In this document: positions 44,121 through 55,319 of the stretch, in pieces | Numbering within the stretch: position 1 is the first letter of the stretch | Layout: each line of letters opens with the position of its first letter | NCBI GenBank assembly: GCA_954871525.1 | Contig: OX940870.1 | Span: 10,199,501-10,263,500 of the forward strand | DNA length: 64,000 bases | Source: Parietaria judaica | Taxonomy: Eukaryota; Streptophyta; Magnoliopsida; Rosales; Urticaceae | Direction of reading: 5' to 3' | The notes under the pieces: model-generated | Database searches by the model: none | What the model was told of the DNA's origin: nothing | Seen by the model: only the letters and a program-made list of their open reading frames with translations | Made by a program: the position numbers and the translations under genes

Positions 44121-46328
44121 ATGAGCAACAACGAAGTCGCAACCGTGAACGGATCTGAGGTGAACAACCCAGATCAAAACACGGAATCAAGCAACCTACA
44201 GTCTCAGCTAGAGGCTAGCGCTGCAGAGAATCGAGAGCTACGCCAACGACTCGAATCTCTGGAAGCCAACCAAGCCTGAAATGAGCGTCGTCAGAACGCC
44301 AACCGGACTGATCTGGGACAAAACTCTGGGTATCAAGGCCGGACCGGGCTCGACGCTGTCCACTTCGACCTTGCCGACGTGGACAATCCGCAAGCGCCAA
44401 GGCGAAACCAGCCCCGACTACCCAGCGGCCCTAGGCCCGCAACACCTCCCCCGCCTCCTGAAACAGGAACACCCCTTTTCACCCCCTTGACGAGTCTCTA
44501 CCCGTCTAATGCGGGGAATGTTGCTTCGAGCAGTCACCAACGCCCGGGACCCCAAAACCGACAATCGGGGTACGAGCAAAGCCGTAACATCAGCCAGGCC
44601 CTCAACGGCCACCCGGTCACGTATCCGAGGTATCCCAGCCCGGTGTACGGACAGGAACCCCTCCAGGCTGTGCGTCCCGAACAAGCTCCCCAACGCACAG
44701 AACTGGAGGAGCTCAAACGCTCAATGGCCGAAATGAATGAGAAGCTCATTCACGTGCGCTCTCGCGTGCACAGCGCCACTACCGCTGCCCCCGATATAGA
44801 ACGTCTAGTGGAGGAGGCAGAAAGGACACCCTTTAAGCCCGTCATAACTAACGTTATACTCAGAGAAGGGGGACGAGTATATGTGCCAAAGTACGACGGG
44901 ACGACCGATCCCAAAGTGCACTTGAGGTCCTTCAGGATTGCGATGGGGCGAGCCCATCTGGAAGCGCACGAATTGGATGCTGGGCGCTGCCAATATTTCT
45001 CTGAAAATTTGGTCGGCCCGGCGATGGAATGGTTCTCGAAACTTGAACCGCGTTCCATAGACAACTTCGGACAGCTAACGACCCTTTTTCTCAAACATTT
45101 TTCCATGTTTATGGAAACCGAGATCACGGCGGCGAACCTCTATGCTTTGCAGCAAGAGAGAGGAGAGCCCCTCAGAGCTTTCATGACCAGGTTCAAAAAG
45201 ACCATGGTCAAAATAAACGGGATCAGTGACGAAACCGCCATAGCCGCTCTCACGGCCGGATTATGGTACGATTCGAAGTTCAAAACGGACATCGTCGTGA
45301 ATCGTTACGACTCCATCGAAGACGTAATTCACAGATCATCCAACTGGATCAGGCATGACGAAGAACTCGAAGCCATGCGAATGAGACATGGATCTCTACC
45401 CGTCCACCAGCGGAATACCGGACCACCCGGGCAGCAGCCGCCGCCTAGGGCCGGGAATCACAACATCCCTTTCAGGGGACAAAGGAATCCCCCTCCAGTC
45501 CAGAAGCACCCATTCCAAACCCAGAATCCGAGGGCTAATAACGGACCGAGCCCGCGAAGCCCGTACGTTTTCAACGTAAATTCGGAAACTGCGGGATTCG
45601 AAGAACAGGTCGAAGCAAAAGAAACTCCTGGAGAAGTCCTGGTCAGCTCGAGAGACTTCCCACCGTACAGCAACGAAGGTTTCCCGAAACACGACCCGAA
45701 AGCGTGGTGTAACTTCCACAAGGTGTTCGGACATCATACGAAGAATTGTATGGTACTCCGTGCCCGCCTAGCCGAAAAGTTCATCAATGGAGAATTGGGG
45801 GAAATAAACTTCGGCAATGAGCTGAAAGGTGGGCAACCGATCGAGCAAAGCCCTCCCCAAAATCAACACCAAACCGGCCAGAAAAGAGAAGAGCAACACA
45901 GAACGCCGCGCGAAAGCATACAGCCTAGCAAAAGAGGACGAGTACATATGCTCGAGGAGTCAGACGAGCAAACGTACGAAGAAACGGAGAATTCCGGAGA
46001 GCAACTCAGCGACATCCCCGAGCCCATCGGTAGGATCTACACTATTGTGGGAGGTTCCCAACTGCATGGTAACTCAGTAAACTCCATCAAGGCCCATCAC
46101 AAGAAGCTCAAGGCCGGACCGGTGATCGTACCGAGGCAAGAGCCGGACTTCGAGATCTCATTCAAAGATAGTGAAGCGGCCACACTGACTGGTCCGCACG
46201 ACGATGCGTTGGTCGTCACACTCCTAGTTGCCTCGTATACGATGGACAGGATCCTAATCGATAACGGGAGCTCAGTCGACGTGATCTTCCTGGAGCCATT
46301 GCTAAAACTGGGAGTAGAAGAAACATAG
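44121..46328 (+). pseudogene. Gypsy B gag and start of protease
   Basis: ATG 44121 (MSNNEVATVNG); a TGA at 44277 cuts a short coiled N-terminus (LEASAAENRELRQRLESLEA) from the rest. Then come a Pro-rich region, the Retrotrans_gag domain (IAMGRAHLEAHELDAG, WFSKLEPRSIDNFGQLTTLF, LYALQQERGEPLRAFMTRF), the CHHC zinc knuckle (CNFHKVFGHHTKNC) and the protease motif ILIDNGSSVDVIFL. It ends at a TAG at 46326, beyond which the same frame continues. The protein forms particles; the ATG downstream at 44379 could be an internal start but lacks support. Confidence 0.88.
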
Positions 46329-49307
46329 ATCAACAGAGAAGCCATCCCGCTAACCGGCTTCGATGGAGGAACCATCAACGCGATTGGCACGGTGCGACTG
46401 TCCATCGCAGCAGCGGGGGTCGGGAAGACCAAAAATTTCCTAGTGTTGGACTGCCCGTCAGTTTACAACATGATATTAGGAAGACCCTGGCTGCACATGA
46501 TGAAGGCCGTACCGTCAACCTACCATCAACTAATACGCTTCCCGAACAGGGCGGGAAAAATTGTTGAAATCAAGGGAAATCAAAAGCAATCCAGAATTTG
46601 CTACATGAGCGCGTTCCGGAACATCCAGGCCGCCAAGGCCGGAAAAGAGCGATCTACCGCGTAGCAATTAATGACGGTAGACGAAAAAGAGGACGACGGA
46701 CAGGAAAGGACCACCGATACGGACGGACCTAACCTGGAAATGACAGTCCAGGTCCAGATCGATCCCAAAAACCCGGACCACCGGGTAGGAATCGGGAAAG
46801 GACTAGACAATAACGTCAGAAAAGATCTCCTCAAATTCCTGACCAAAAATCGGGACTGTTTTGCTTGGTCTCACAAGGACATGCCCGGAATAGACCCAAG
46901 CATTACGACTCATCGCCTAAACGTAGACCCGAGCTACAAGCCGGTAAAGCAAAAAAGGCGAAAGCTAGGCCCGGACAGGGCCCAAGCCGTAAATGAAGAA
47001 GTCACAAAACTGCTGCAAACCGGATCCATCAGGGAAGTCAAGTACCCGGACTGGCTAGCAAATACAGTAGTCGTGAAGAAGAAAAACGGGAAGGCTAGAG
47101 TCTGCATCGACTTTACCGACCTGAACAAAGCTTGTCCCAAAGACAGTTTCCCGATGCCCCATATCGACCGTCTGGTCGAAGCAACATGCGGGCATGAACT
47201 ACTCTCGTTCATGGACGCATTCTCGGGATACAACCAGATCCTAATGCACCCCGAGGACCAAGAAAAAACGGCAGTCATAACCGATAGAGGAATATACTGT
47301 TACAAAGTTATGCCCTTCGGATTAAAAAACGCCGGAGCCACATATCAAAGATTAGTCAACCAAATGTTCGCCAAACAACTCGGTAAAACTATGGAAGTCT
47401 ACATCGATGACATGTTGGTAAAGTCCTCCCAAGCAACGGATCACGTGTCCCACCTAGAAGACTGCTTCAACATACTACGAAAGTATCAAATGAAGCTCAA
47501 CCCGACGAAATGCACCTTCGGGGTAACCTCAGGAAAATTCCTAGGTTATCTGGTCACACAGCGAGGTATAGAAGCCAATCCCGACCAGATAAATGCCCTC
47601 CAGAACATGCCCTCCCCAAGGACTGTTCGAGATACGCAAAGGCTGACCGGGAGAATCGCCGCTCTTAACCGGTTCATATCAAGAGCCACGGACAAATGTT
47701 TATCCTTCTACAAACTATTGAAAGGTAATAAAAAGTTTGAATGGACCGAAGAATGCGAAGAGGCCTTCCAAAAGCTGAAAAGGTACCTCTCCACCCCAGC
47801 AATACTCACCAGACCGATCTTGGGAGAGCCATTGTTTTTATATCTGGCTGTCTCGCCATCGGCGGTGAGTGGAGTAATCGTGAGAGAGGACCGCGGAGAG
47901 CAAAAGCCGATCTTCTACATCAGCAAATCTTTGGAAGACGCTGAAACCAGATACCCGGCAATAGAAAAACTCGCACTAGCAATGATAACCGCAGCGAGGA
48001 AGCTTCGGCCTTACTTCCAGTCCCATACCATCATGGTAATGACGACCCAACCTTTGAGAATCATCCTCCACAGCCCGAATCAATCGGGAAGGCTCACGAA
48101 ATGGGCTGTCGAGTTAAGCGAATTCGACATAGAATACAAGATCCGAACCTGTGCGAAATCACAAGTATTGGCTGACTTTCTCATCGAATTACCAGCCGAC
48201 GGTTCAAAAGAGGGCCACGAGGACGGAGAATGGAAACTCGAAGTCGACGGCGCGTTAAACCAAGGCGGATCCGGGATTGGAATTCGTTTGATATCCCCCA
48301 CGGGAGAAGTGTTGGAACAATCATTTCGATTGAAATTCCAAGCGACAAACAACGAGATCGAGTACGAGGCCCTCATCGCCGGCCTCAAACTAGCAAAAGC
48401 CGTGGGAGCCCGGAAAGTAAGGGCCCATTCCGACTCAAAACTAGTTACCAGTCAGATCAGTGGCGAGTATGCTACTCGAGATGACAGGATGGAAAAATAC
48501 CTCTCGGTAGTAAAAGGCTTAATTCAACAATTCGAACACGTCGAAATAGTCCAAATACCGAGGAGTGAAAACGCGTCAGCAGACGCATTGGCCGGATTAG
48601 CTTCGACTTCAGACCCAGAGGTCAAAAGGATAATCCCGGTCGAAACGATAGACGAACCCAGCGTAACCCGCGAAGTTTGCAATATCCGAATGGAAGAGGA
48701 TGATTGGAGGACCCCAATCATTAACTACATCCTAACCGGGGCCAAACCTCGAGACAAGCAAAAAGCTAGGAAACTAAGGATCCAGAGCGCTAGATTTTGC
48801 ATGATCGGGGAAAAATTGTACAAACGTAGCTATACCAGACCCTACCTAAGGTGCCTAGGAAAGACCGAAGCTCAGATAGTACTTCACGAAATCCATTCGG
48901 GAGAATGCGGCAACCATTCGGGAGGAAGGTCTTTAGCAAACAAAGCAAAAAGGCAAGGCTTTTTCTGGGCCACTATGTTGGCGGACAGTGAAACCTATGC
49001 CAAAAGGTGCGACAAATGCCAGAGACACTCCCCGTCCATACATAGACCAGCAGAAGAACTCTCATCAGTCTTTGTCCCGTACCCGTTCATGAAATGGTCT
49101 ATGGACATAGTAGGACCGTTCCCCCTGGCCCTGGCTGGGAAGAGATTTCTACTCGTCGTGACCGATTATTTCTCAAAATGGGTGGAGGCAGAGTCGTACG
49201 CAAACATTAAAGACGTTGATGTAGAAAATTTCCTGTGGAAGAACATCATCAGTAGATTCGGCTTCCCGAAAGAGATAATAGCTGACAATGGACCACAATT
49301 CATTTAA
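46329..49307 (+). pseudogene. Gypsy B protease end, reverse transcriptase, RNase H and integrase core
   Basis: The same frame as gag. The protease second block MILGRPWLHMM is followed by a TAG at 46662; from 46671 an 878-codon open frame carries reverse transcriptase (VCIDFTDLNKACPKDSFPMP, MDAFSGYNQI, VYIDDMLVKS with intact YIDD), RNase H (EVDGALNQGGSGIGIRL, TNNEIEYEALIAG, HSDSKLV), the HHCC finger (HEIHSGECGNHSGG ... CDKCQ) and the integrase core (WSMDIVGPFPLA, VTDYFSKWVEA, IIADNGPQF). A TAA at 49305 follows PQFI. The enzymes would look active if not for the stops; this is the best-kept pol in the window. Confidence 0.92.
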
Positions 49308-49946
49308 ACGAAATTCCAAAACTTCTGCATAAACTGGAAAATATCCTTGAACACGTCCACTCCGAGATATCCTCAAGGCAATGGTCAAGCCGAAGTAGCT
49401 AACCGGGTAATAGTGGATGGAATCAAGAGACGCCTAGACACCAAAAAGGGACGATGGGCAGACGAGCTCATAGGAGTCCTTTGGTCCTACAGAACTACCC
49501 CGCGTAGGGCCACCGGGGAAACCCCTTTCTCAATGGTACACGGCATTGAGGCCGTGATACCAGCAGAGATAGAGACACCCAGCCTTCGAAGGGAATTCGC
49601 CCCTTTGGACGCAGAACTCAACGATGAAATGACGAAAGACCAGCTCGACTACATAGACGAAAGATGGGAACAAGCTCTGATAAGAATTGCCAACTATCAA
49701 AACTCGATAGCTAGTTACTATAATTCAAAGGTCAAACGTCGAAAATTCATAGTGGGAGAGTTGGTCCTCAGAAAAGTTTTCCAGAACACCGCCGAGCTGA
49801 ATGCGGGCAAGCTCGGGGCTAACTGGGAAGGACCTTACATCGTCACCGAAGTAGTAAAACCTGGAGTATACCGGCTAGCCACTCCGGATGGAATAAGAGT
49901 CCTCCGCAGCTGGAATGCCATGCACTTAAGGAAATACTACGCCTAA
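49308..49946 (+). pseudogene. Gypsy B integrase C-terminal part
   Basis: In frame with pol after the TAA. It carries [20 protein letters not shown] with the third catalytic residue (Glu in QAEV), [20 protein letters not shown] and a C-terminal domain ending VLRSWNAMHLRKYYA. There is no chromodomain, consistent with Tat-like rather than chromovirus elements. Confidence 0.88.
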
Positions 49947-49968
49947 CCCGACCTACCCGGTCTCCCCT

Positions 49969-50015
49969 GAACTACGTAATGACTTGATCCCCAAATTTGG
50001 GGTACGTAGGCAGCC
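49969..50015 (+). other. Conserved nested hairpin after pol (Gypsy B)
   Basis: GAACTACGTA, ten bases ending CTTGAT, CCCCAAATTTGGGG, TACGTAGGCAGCC. The outer stem CTACGTA/TACGTAG (7 bp) encloses an inner stem CCCC/GGGG with a 6-base loop. It lies 23 bases after the pol stop. The counterpart in Gypsy A keeps the outer stem and the bulge length. Confidence 0.65.
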
Positions 50016-50133
50016 CATCCTAAATAATGGGCGCAGTCTCAATCCAAACCCAAAACCAAACAGGCCCGAGAATTACGAATCATAAGACTCGATAGAGCCG
50101 GCCTGAAAGGAAAAATGTCCCGAAACTCCCGTC

Positions 50134-50412
50134 AAGGCGACAGGCGTACCCGGGTAACAGACCCATCACCTAAGGTAACAAACCTACCCGGGTAACAAAC
50201 CCATCACAGAAGGTAACAAACCTATCCGGGTAACAGACCCCCACATAAGGTAACAAACCTACCCGGGTAACATACCCATTGCATAAGGCAACAAGCCTAC
50301 CCGGGTAACCAACCCGTTGCATAAGGCAACAAGCCAATTCGGGTAACAAACCCACCACAAGGGTTAACAAACCTAACCGGGCATCCAACCCGTCCCTTAA
50401 GGCGACAAGCCT
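50134..50412 (+). repeat. Tandem repeat array, about seven units of 37-39 bp
   Basis: Unit GGTAACAAACCTACCCGGGT then AACAAACCCATCACA-AA, with each half also related to the other (GGTAACAAACC / GGGTAACAAACCC). It lies between the pol end and the 3' end of the antisense gene. Imperfect copies and no spacers rule out CRISPR. The stretch 50413-50775 holds nothing recognised. Confidence 0.75.
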
Positions 50413-50775
50413 AACCCTCTTGAGAAAACACGTAACATATATCTGGCTTTTACAAATGTGTTTTTACAAAGCACGACCTGCGGGATATTATGATGGACGG
50501 ACAGAACAGACTAGACGAGAAGTGTCAAAGGAGCACAGCAACAAAAGGTACCCGTACATTCTTTATACTTAGCAGATTTCAAACCTTCAATCTTTTTCGC
50601 ATACGATAGGACATTCGGAACCTCAAATAGAAAAGCAAATATAGAAAAGTACGATTAGAAAAATAACTTAGAAACACAGACAAGTAGAGTATGGCAAGAA
50701 ATTACGAGCATGATATAGAATAAAAATAGCAAAAGCCCTAACCACAGGCATATCCAAAACCTTACAAAAAAGGGT

Positions 50776-53718
50776 TCAAGTCGCCGTAGACTTGCCCATA
50801 GAAATTGTTTTGGCCTGAGGCCTTATTAATTGAAAAACAAAAAAAATGGGGGACACTCTATGTGTCGACCCCGGGTACCCCACGACCTCTCGGTCCTCCT
50901 CCTCCTTCTCTTCTCCTTCTCCTTCGCCGGCTTGGGCTCCATGCTCAGCAGTCTCCTCGGCGACGGCGGGCTCGTCCAGGATCGGCTCTTCAAGGGCGGT
51001 CTCCTCAGCGACGGTCTCCTCGGCAGCAACGGGCTCGTTCAGGGTCGGCTCCTCGAGGATCACCTCCTCGGTATTGGCGACGACGGGCAAGGTGGGCTCA
51101 CCAACGACGGTTTCTCCGGCCACGGGATCTTCAACGACGGGCTCGATGGCGGGATCTTCGGAGGCGGACTCCTTGGCGGATGATTGCTCGGACCGAAGGC
51201 TCAGATCTACAAGAGAAACACCGGTCAGCTCGGCATCTGGAGACAGAGCCGGAGACCCTATCAGCGGTGCCGGAACCGCGTCCAAGAGAGCTTGGTAGCG
51301 AGCAGCGTTGCCTTCTAGGACCTCCTTCTCAGCCTCGAAATATTGGACGTTACCGTCAATGATGTCTTGGATCAGCTCGAGGCAACCTTCGACTTGATCC
51401 AAGCAACTGTTGTCAGCAGCCGTACCTTTGTACCACACGATTAGCGCGTCCCTTTCCTCCACCTTTCGGCGATATCGGGCACGGACAGCTTTCTTCTCAG
51501 CCTCGCGATCGGCGGATCGTTGCCGGGCTTCAGCCAGCTCGGCAGCAAGGCGCTGCACATCCTCTTTCAAGGCCAAGGTCTCCTCCTCCTTCCTCTTGGC
51601 CAACTCCTCTGCCCGTCCTTTGGCCGCGTCAGAGGCCAGCATCTGCCTGGCGGCCGCCTCGCTCACGCCTTGAGCCTCCTCAATCGTCCGGGTAGCGTTT
51701 GACAACTTCTCCCGGAGATCGACGACCGTATTCCCGAGCCCCTTGATCCGAGCATCACAGGCGGCGACCTTCCTGCCCATAACGACGATCTGCTCCGCCT
51801 TCACCCGGATGCCCTCCACGGCATCAGCCAACTCCCTCTCCTTCAGCGCAAGCTGCTCGGAGGCTTGCGCACCCTCTCTAGCCTCATATAATTGGTCCTC
51901 ATAATCGAGGACCATGTCGTTGATAGAGGCGACGATGTGCACGTCCAAAAACCAAAGTTAGAAAAAATTAGGAAATAAGTAAAAGCCCAAACCTAAAGCC
52001 GGCAATGCTTACCAGAGTTGTAGCCGCGGCCATATCCTTGTACGGCCTCTTCTCCGCAATACTCCTGGGGACCCTGCCGACCCCACCATTCGTAATCTGC
52101 CGGAGAAGACCGGCCGCCACCTTAGGTGCCTTGTGGAGACCCTTGTCCCCCATCCAAGTGCACCCCGCCTTCCGGGAGACCATCTTCTCCCTAACCTGCC
52201 CCTCAACCACCGGGGGAATCAACCCCGTCTCCCTCGCCTCACCTCGGGAGGCCTCCTTCGGGCGCTCACTCTCCCGAGCAACCCCCTTACCCTTCTCCAA
52301 GGCCCTCGCGCCTCCTTGCGGGACCGCGTCCCTCCTCGCCACCTCCTTCGGGGCCGAATCCCCCTTTGCCTTCTTCCGGACCCCGGAGTCCCCTCCTTCA
52401 TGCGGCCTCTTCGCGGCCACCTCTGAGCCCATCCTCGGAATGACTCCGTCCTGAGAAGGACGGATCACGCCCTTGGAAGGACGAGCAGGAGCAGAAGGGG
52501 GGAAAATCTCCCTCTCCGAAGGCTTCGCCAAAGGCGTAACCTCCGGGGTGCTCTCCCCGTCATCGGAAAGTTCGACGACATCCTTCTTCTTGGTCGCCCC
52601 AGAGGCGACCTCAGCAAGAGACTCCCGAGCAGGAGTCTCATCGTCCCTCCTACTCGTCTCCTGACGAGCAGCCTTGGCCGGCGCAGACGCGCCAGGTCCC
52701 CTCTCCTCAACACGCCTGCTCGTCTCTTGACGAGCAGCTGCAGCCGAGACCGAACCTCCGGTCTGACCCTCCTGCCTCCGCCTCTGGCGAAGACTCTGAC
52801 CCTTCGGGCGAAGAGCGTCCATATCCTCTACACGTCAAAAATCCACACTTAGAAAAAATAAAGAGATAAATTACGAAACAAAGCCAAAAAGACAGATTTA
52901 GGATTTATACCCGGAAATTCCTCCTCGTCAGGCTCAATCCAAAGCCCGGCAGCTTCGAACCTCTCCTTCGTGAAGTTCGACCACAGCTCCGGACCAGTAG
53001 GAAAAAGCTTCCTCTTCAAAGCCTTCCACTCCTCCGTAATCGGACGAGACTTAGGCTTCTCAGGGTCCTCGACTGCATAAGATGGAGACAAAAAATTAGC
53101 AAACATACAAAAACAGCCGAATAAGAAAAATTAGAAAACCCAACCCAGAACCTTACCTATCTCGTGGACCCATTCATTCCTATAGCCCGGCCAAGAACCG
53201 AGCGTTTCCTGACCGGCCATGAAGAAGAAATACTTGTGGGTCCAAGCACTCTCCTTCTTGGGAAGACCGGTTATGATCTCCCATTTCTTGACGGATAGAA
53301 AAAACCTACCCTTGGCCTGACCGTTGGCCTTGATGACCAAGCCCGTCAACAAGTCCCAGATTGTAAGTGAATACAAACATTCGTGGGACCGGACAAGCAA
53401 GGCCATCAAGATCCGGATAGAATTCGGGCTAAGTTGCCCGATAGAAACCCCTAGGTAACTAAGATACCTTAGGATGAGTTCAGGGATAGGAAATTTAAGC
53501 CCCCCGGACTCAAAAAACCTCTGATATACACAGATCCAGCCGTCCGAGTTCTGCTCGTCGGCATGTTCATCCGGACCCGGTAACCTAAGCTCTATCGACA
53601 AAGGAATCTTGTATTCTACCCGGATCCTAACCAGATCCTTAGGTTTCAGAATTGACTTAGGAGAATTAGTAGTCAGAAACTCCGTTTGCCATTTCGAGAC
53701 CGTCTTCTTAGGACCCAT
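50776..53718 (-). CDS. Antisense accessory gene of Gypsy B (Transposase_28-like domain plus coiled coil)
   Basis: Four exons on the strand opposite to gag-pol: 53157-53718, 52911-53072, 52013-52827 and about 50776-51947, with GT..AG borders for the first two introns, phases matching throughout. Exon 1 (MGPKKTVSKW...) has PDEHAD..., FPIPELILRYLSYLGVSIGQ, LSPNSIRILMALLVR and AKGRFFLSVKK, resembling Pfam Transposase_28 (putative gypsy type transposon). Exon 2 has EEWKALKRKLFPTGPELW. Exon 3 is basic and low-complexity (RPHEGGDSGVRKKAKGD, NLS-like). Exon 4 is a long coiled coil (ELADAVEGIRVKAEQIVVMG ... EEETLALKEDVQRLAAELAE) and then an acidic Glu/Pro/Val repeat tail. No stop interrupts it, unlike gag-pol. 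The last intron lacks a visible AG (TTTTTGGAC). Function unknown; nuclear or RNA-binding roles are only guesses. Confidence 0.62.
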
Positions 53719-54012
53719 TTTATAAGAATAGTTTAGAAAAAACCGAAAGGAATCTAGACGAGCACAAAAACCCAGAAACTGGAAAGTACGAAGATCCAAG
53801 AAAACGGAAAAAACAATATCTAGAAACCTAGAACAACCCTCAAACAGACTCACAAAGAAACATACAAAGAAGGAAGGAAGAACCTGGATCTCTAGACACG
53901 ATGATAAGACCTCAGAGCACCTCCAATGGCGATTTGCAGAGTTTATCTCACTAGAACTCGAAGTTTTTCTCTCTCTAAAAATTTGAAAATGGTATTCGAA
54001 TACCACACAGAG

Positions 54013-54024
54013 TATAAATAGAGG
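54013..54024 (-). promoter_or_regulatory. Candidate core promoter of the Gypsy B antisense gene
   Basis: The minus strand reads CTATTTATACTC, about 300 bp upstream of the antisense ATG and inside the element between the gene and the 3' LTR. Pyrimidine tracts precede it. Weak evidence; the motif also reads TATAAATAG on the plus strand. Confidence 0.35.
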
Positions 54025-54461
54025 AAAGAGAAAGAGGTTACCTTCGAAAGACGTGCGACGGGCTGAAGCTGAAAAGACGTACCCATTTAATGCGAATCAC
54101 TCGAGTATTTATACTCGAAAAACGCAACAAACCTCATCCTACGGTTGAGATCAGCGAGCTATCCGGCGACACGTCAGCACGACATCTGTGTCAGGAGAAT
54201 GTGAAGAGTTTATTCCCTTCGAACTCCGCAAAATGGGACACGTGTTGTAACTGTTCCAGCCCAAAATTCGAAGCGACGGTTACAGCTTCAAGACCCTATC
54301 CGTCCATATGATCTCGAAATTATCCAAAATCCTGCCCGGATTATGCAGATTTGCGGCAAAAGTCACAAATTTAATTAATCCTATCCGGCACGAATTTTAC
54401 ATGATTTCATCGAGTAAATACTATAAAATTTACTTCGTATTTTTTATAGTAGGGGGCTAAC

Positions 54462-55319
54462 TGTTGATGTACAAATTCGTCATTATTTAATGTGACATAA
54501 AGTGCTAAGGTTGTGAATTAATTAAATTTACAAACCATGATAAAAGGCTTTAAAGAAATAAGCTGGTATTCGTAAAAGCCCATTTGAAGAAGCCCAAAGA
54601 GATTCTCAATCAGACCAAGAACCAATGGACATAGGCTACTCGGCCCAATGAGTTCTAAAGCCCAAATCCACTCGGTAGCAGCCCAGAAAGACGAGGGTAG
54701 AGTCGTCATATTCTCTACCCGGCACCATGTTTCAAACTCAGACGGAAGACCAGGAGCACAGAGTCAAGTCTCCAACGGGCATAATTCAAACACGACGACG
54801 AGAACGAAGTCATGGGACACGTGTAGCCAGATCGTCCATTCAACCCGGTCAGCACGGAGTGAAGACCCCTCGATTCCTGGAAGTTCAACGGGAAGAATTG
54901 AAGTCTATAAATGCCAAGCTCAAGCTCAGATCAACACAGACGCACACTTACAACCTCGAGAGAATACATTGAAGAGTTTCTACCCGGCATTCTTGTCTAT
55001 TTGAGATCTTATTGTGTTCTTTCTCTCTTTCTCCATTTCTTTCTATTCTCAGACGTGACCTAGCTGCCTGTAGCTATCCGTCTATGTTCATTGTCGCAAT
55101 AAACTGACAGAGGAAGTAGTCAACTACCGCTTTGGGACGAACCTCTATAAAAAATCCCTCGTCTCATTTATATCGCTTATATACTTATATATATATATAT
55201 CGTGAGTGAATCGTGAGCTTGCAACGCGAGAGATCGAATTCCACCAAATTGTTTCATCCAAAAATATCATACGCTCACAAGTCACACTTGACTGATTGAG
55301 GTGGGAAACCACGTCAATA
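54462..55319 (+). repeat. 3' LTR of Gypsy B
   Basis: Matches the 5' LTR with G/T, C/T and terminal C/T substitutions and an extra four bases in an AT run near 55190. The polypurine tract AGTAGGGGGCTAAC precedes it. Confidence 0.92.

Larger units (their letters stand above)
43203..55319 (+). mobile_element. Gypsy B: young full-length Tat-like Ty3/Gypsy element with antisense gene
   Basis: LTRs 43203-44056 (854 bp) and 54462-55319 (858 bp) differ by three substitutions and one 4-bp AT indel that I can see. The flanks GTAAC (43198-43202) and GTAAT (55320-55324) are a target duplication with one mismatch. Order on the plus strand: primer site, gag, protease, reverse transcriptase, RNase H, integrase, hairpin, tandem repeats, then a minus-strand gene, polypurine tract (TAGGGGGCTAAC) and 3' LTR. 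The right LTR ends TA rather than CA. Low LTR divergence marks a recent insertion, yet gag-pol has four stops. Confidence 0.95.

Noticed and set aside
46934..47278. Minus-strand frame inside Gypsy B pol
   Set aside because: Shadow of the reverse transcriptase; the sense frame carries all conserved motifs.
50134..50412. CRISPR-like array
   Set aside because: Imperfect head-to-tail repeats without unique spacers in a plant retrotransposon; a plain tandem repeat.
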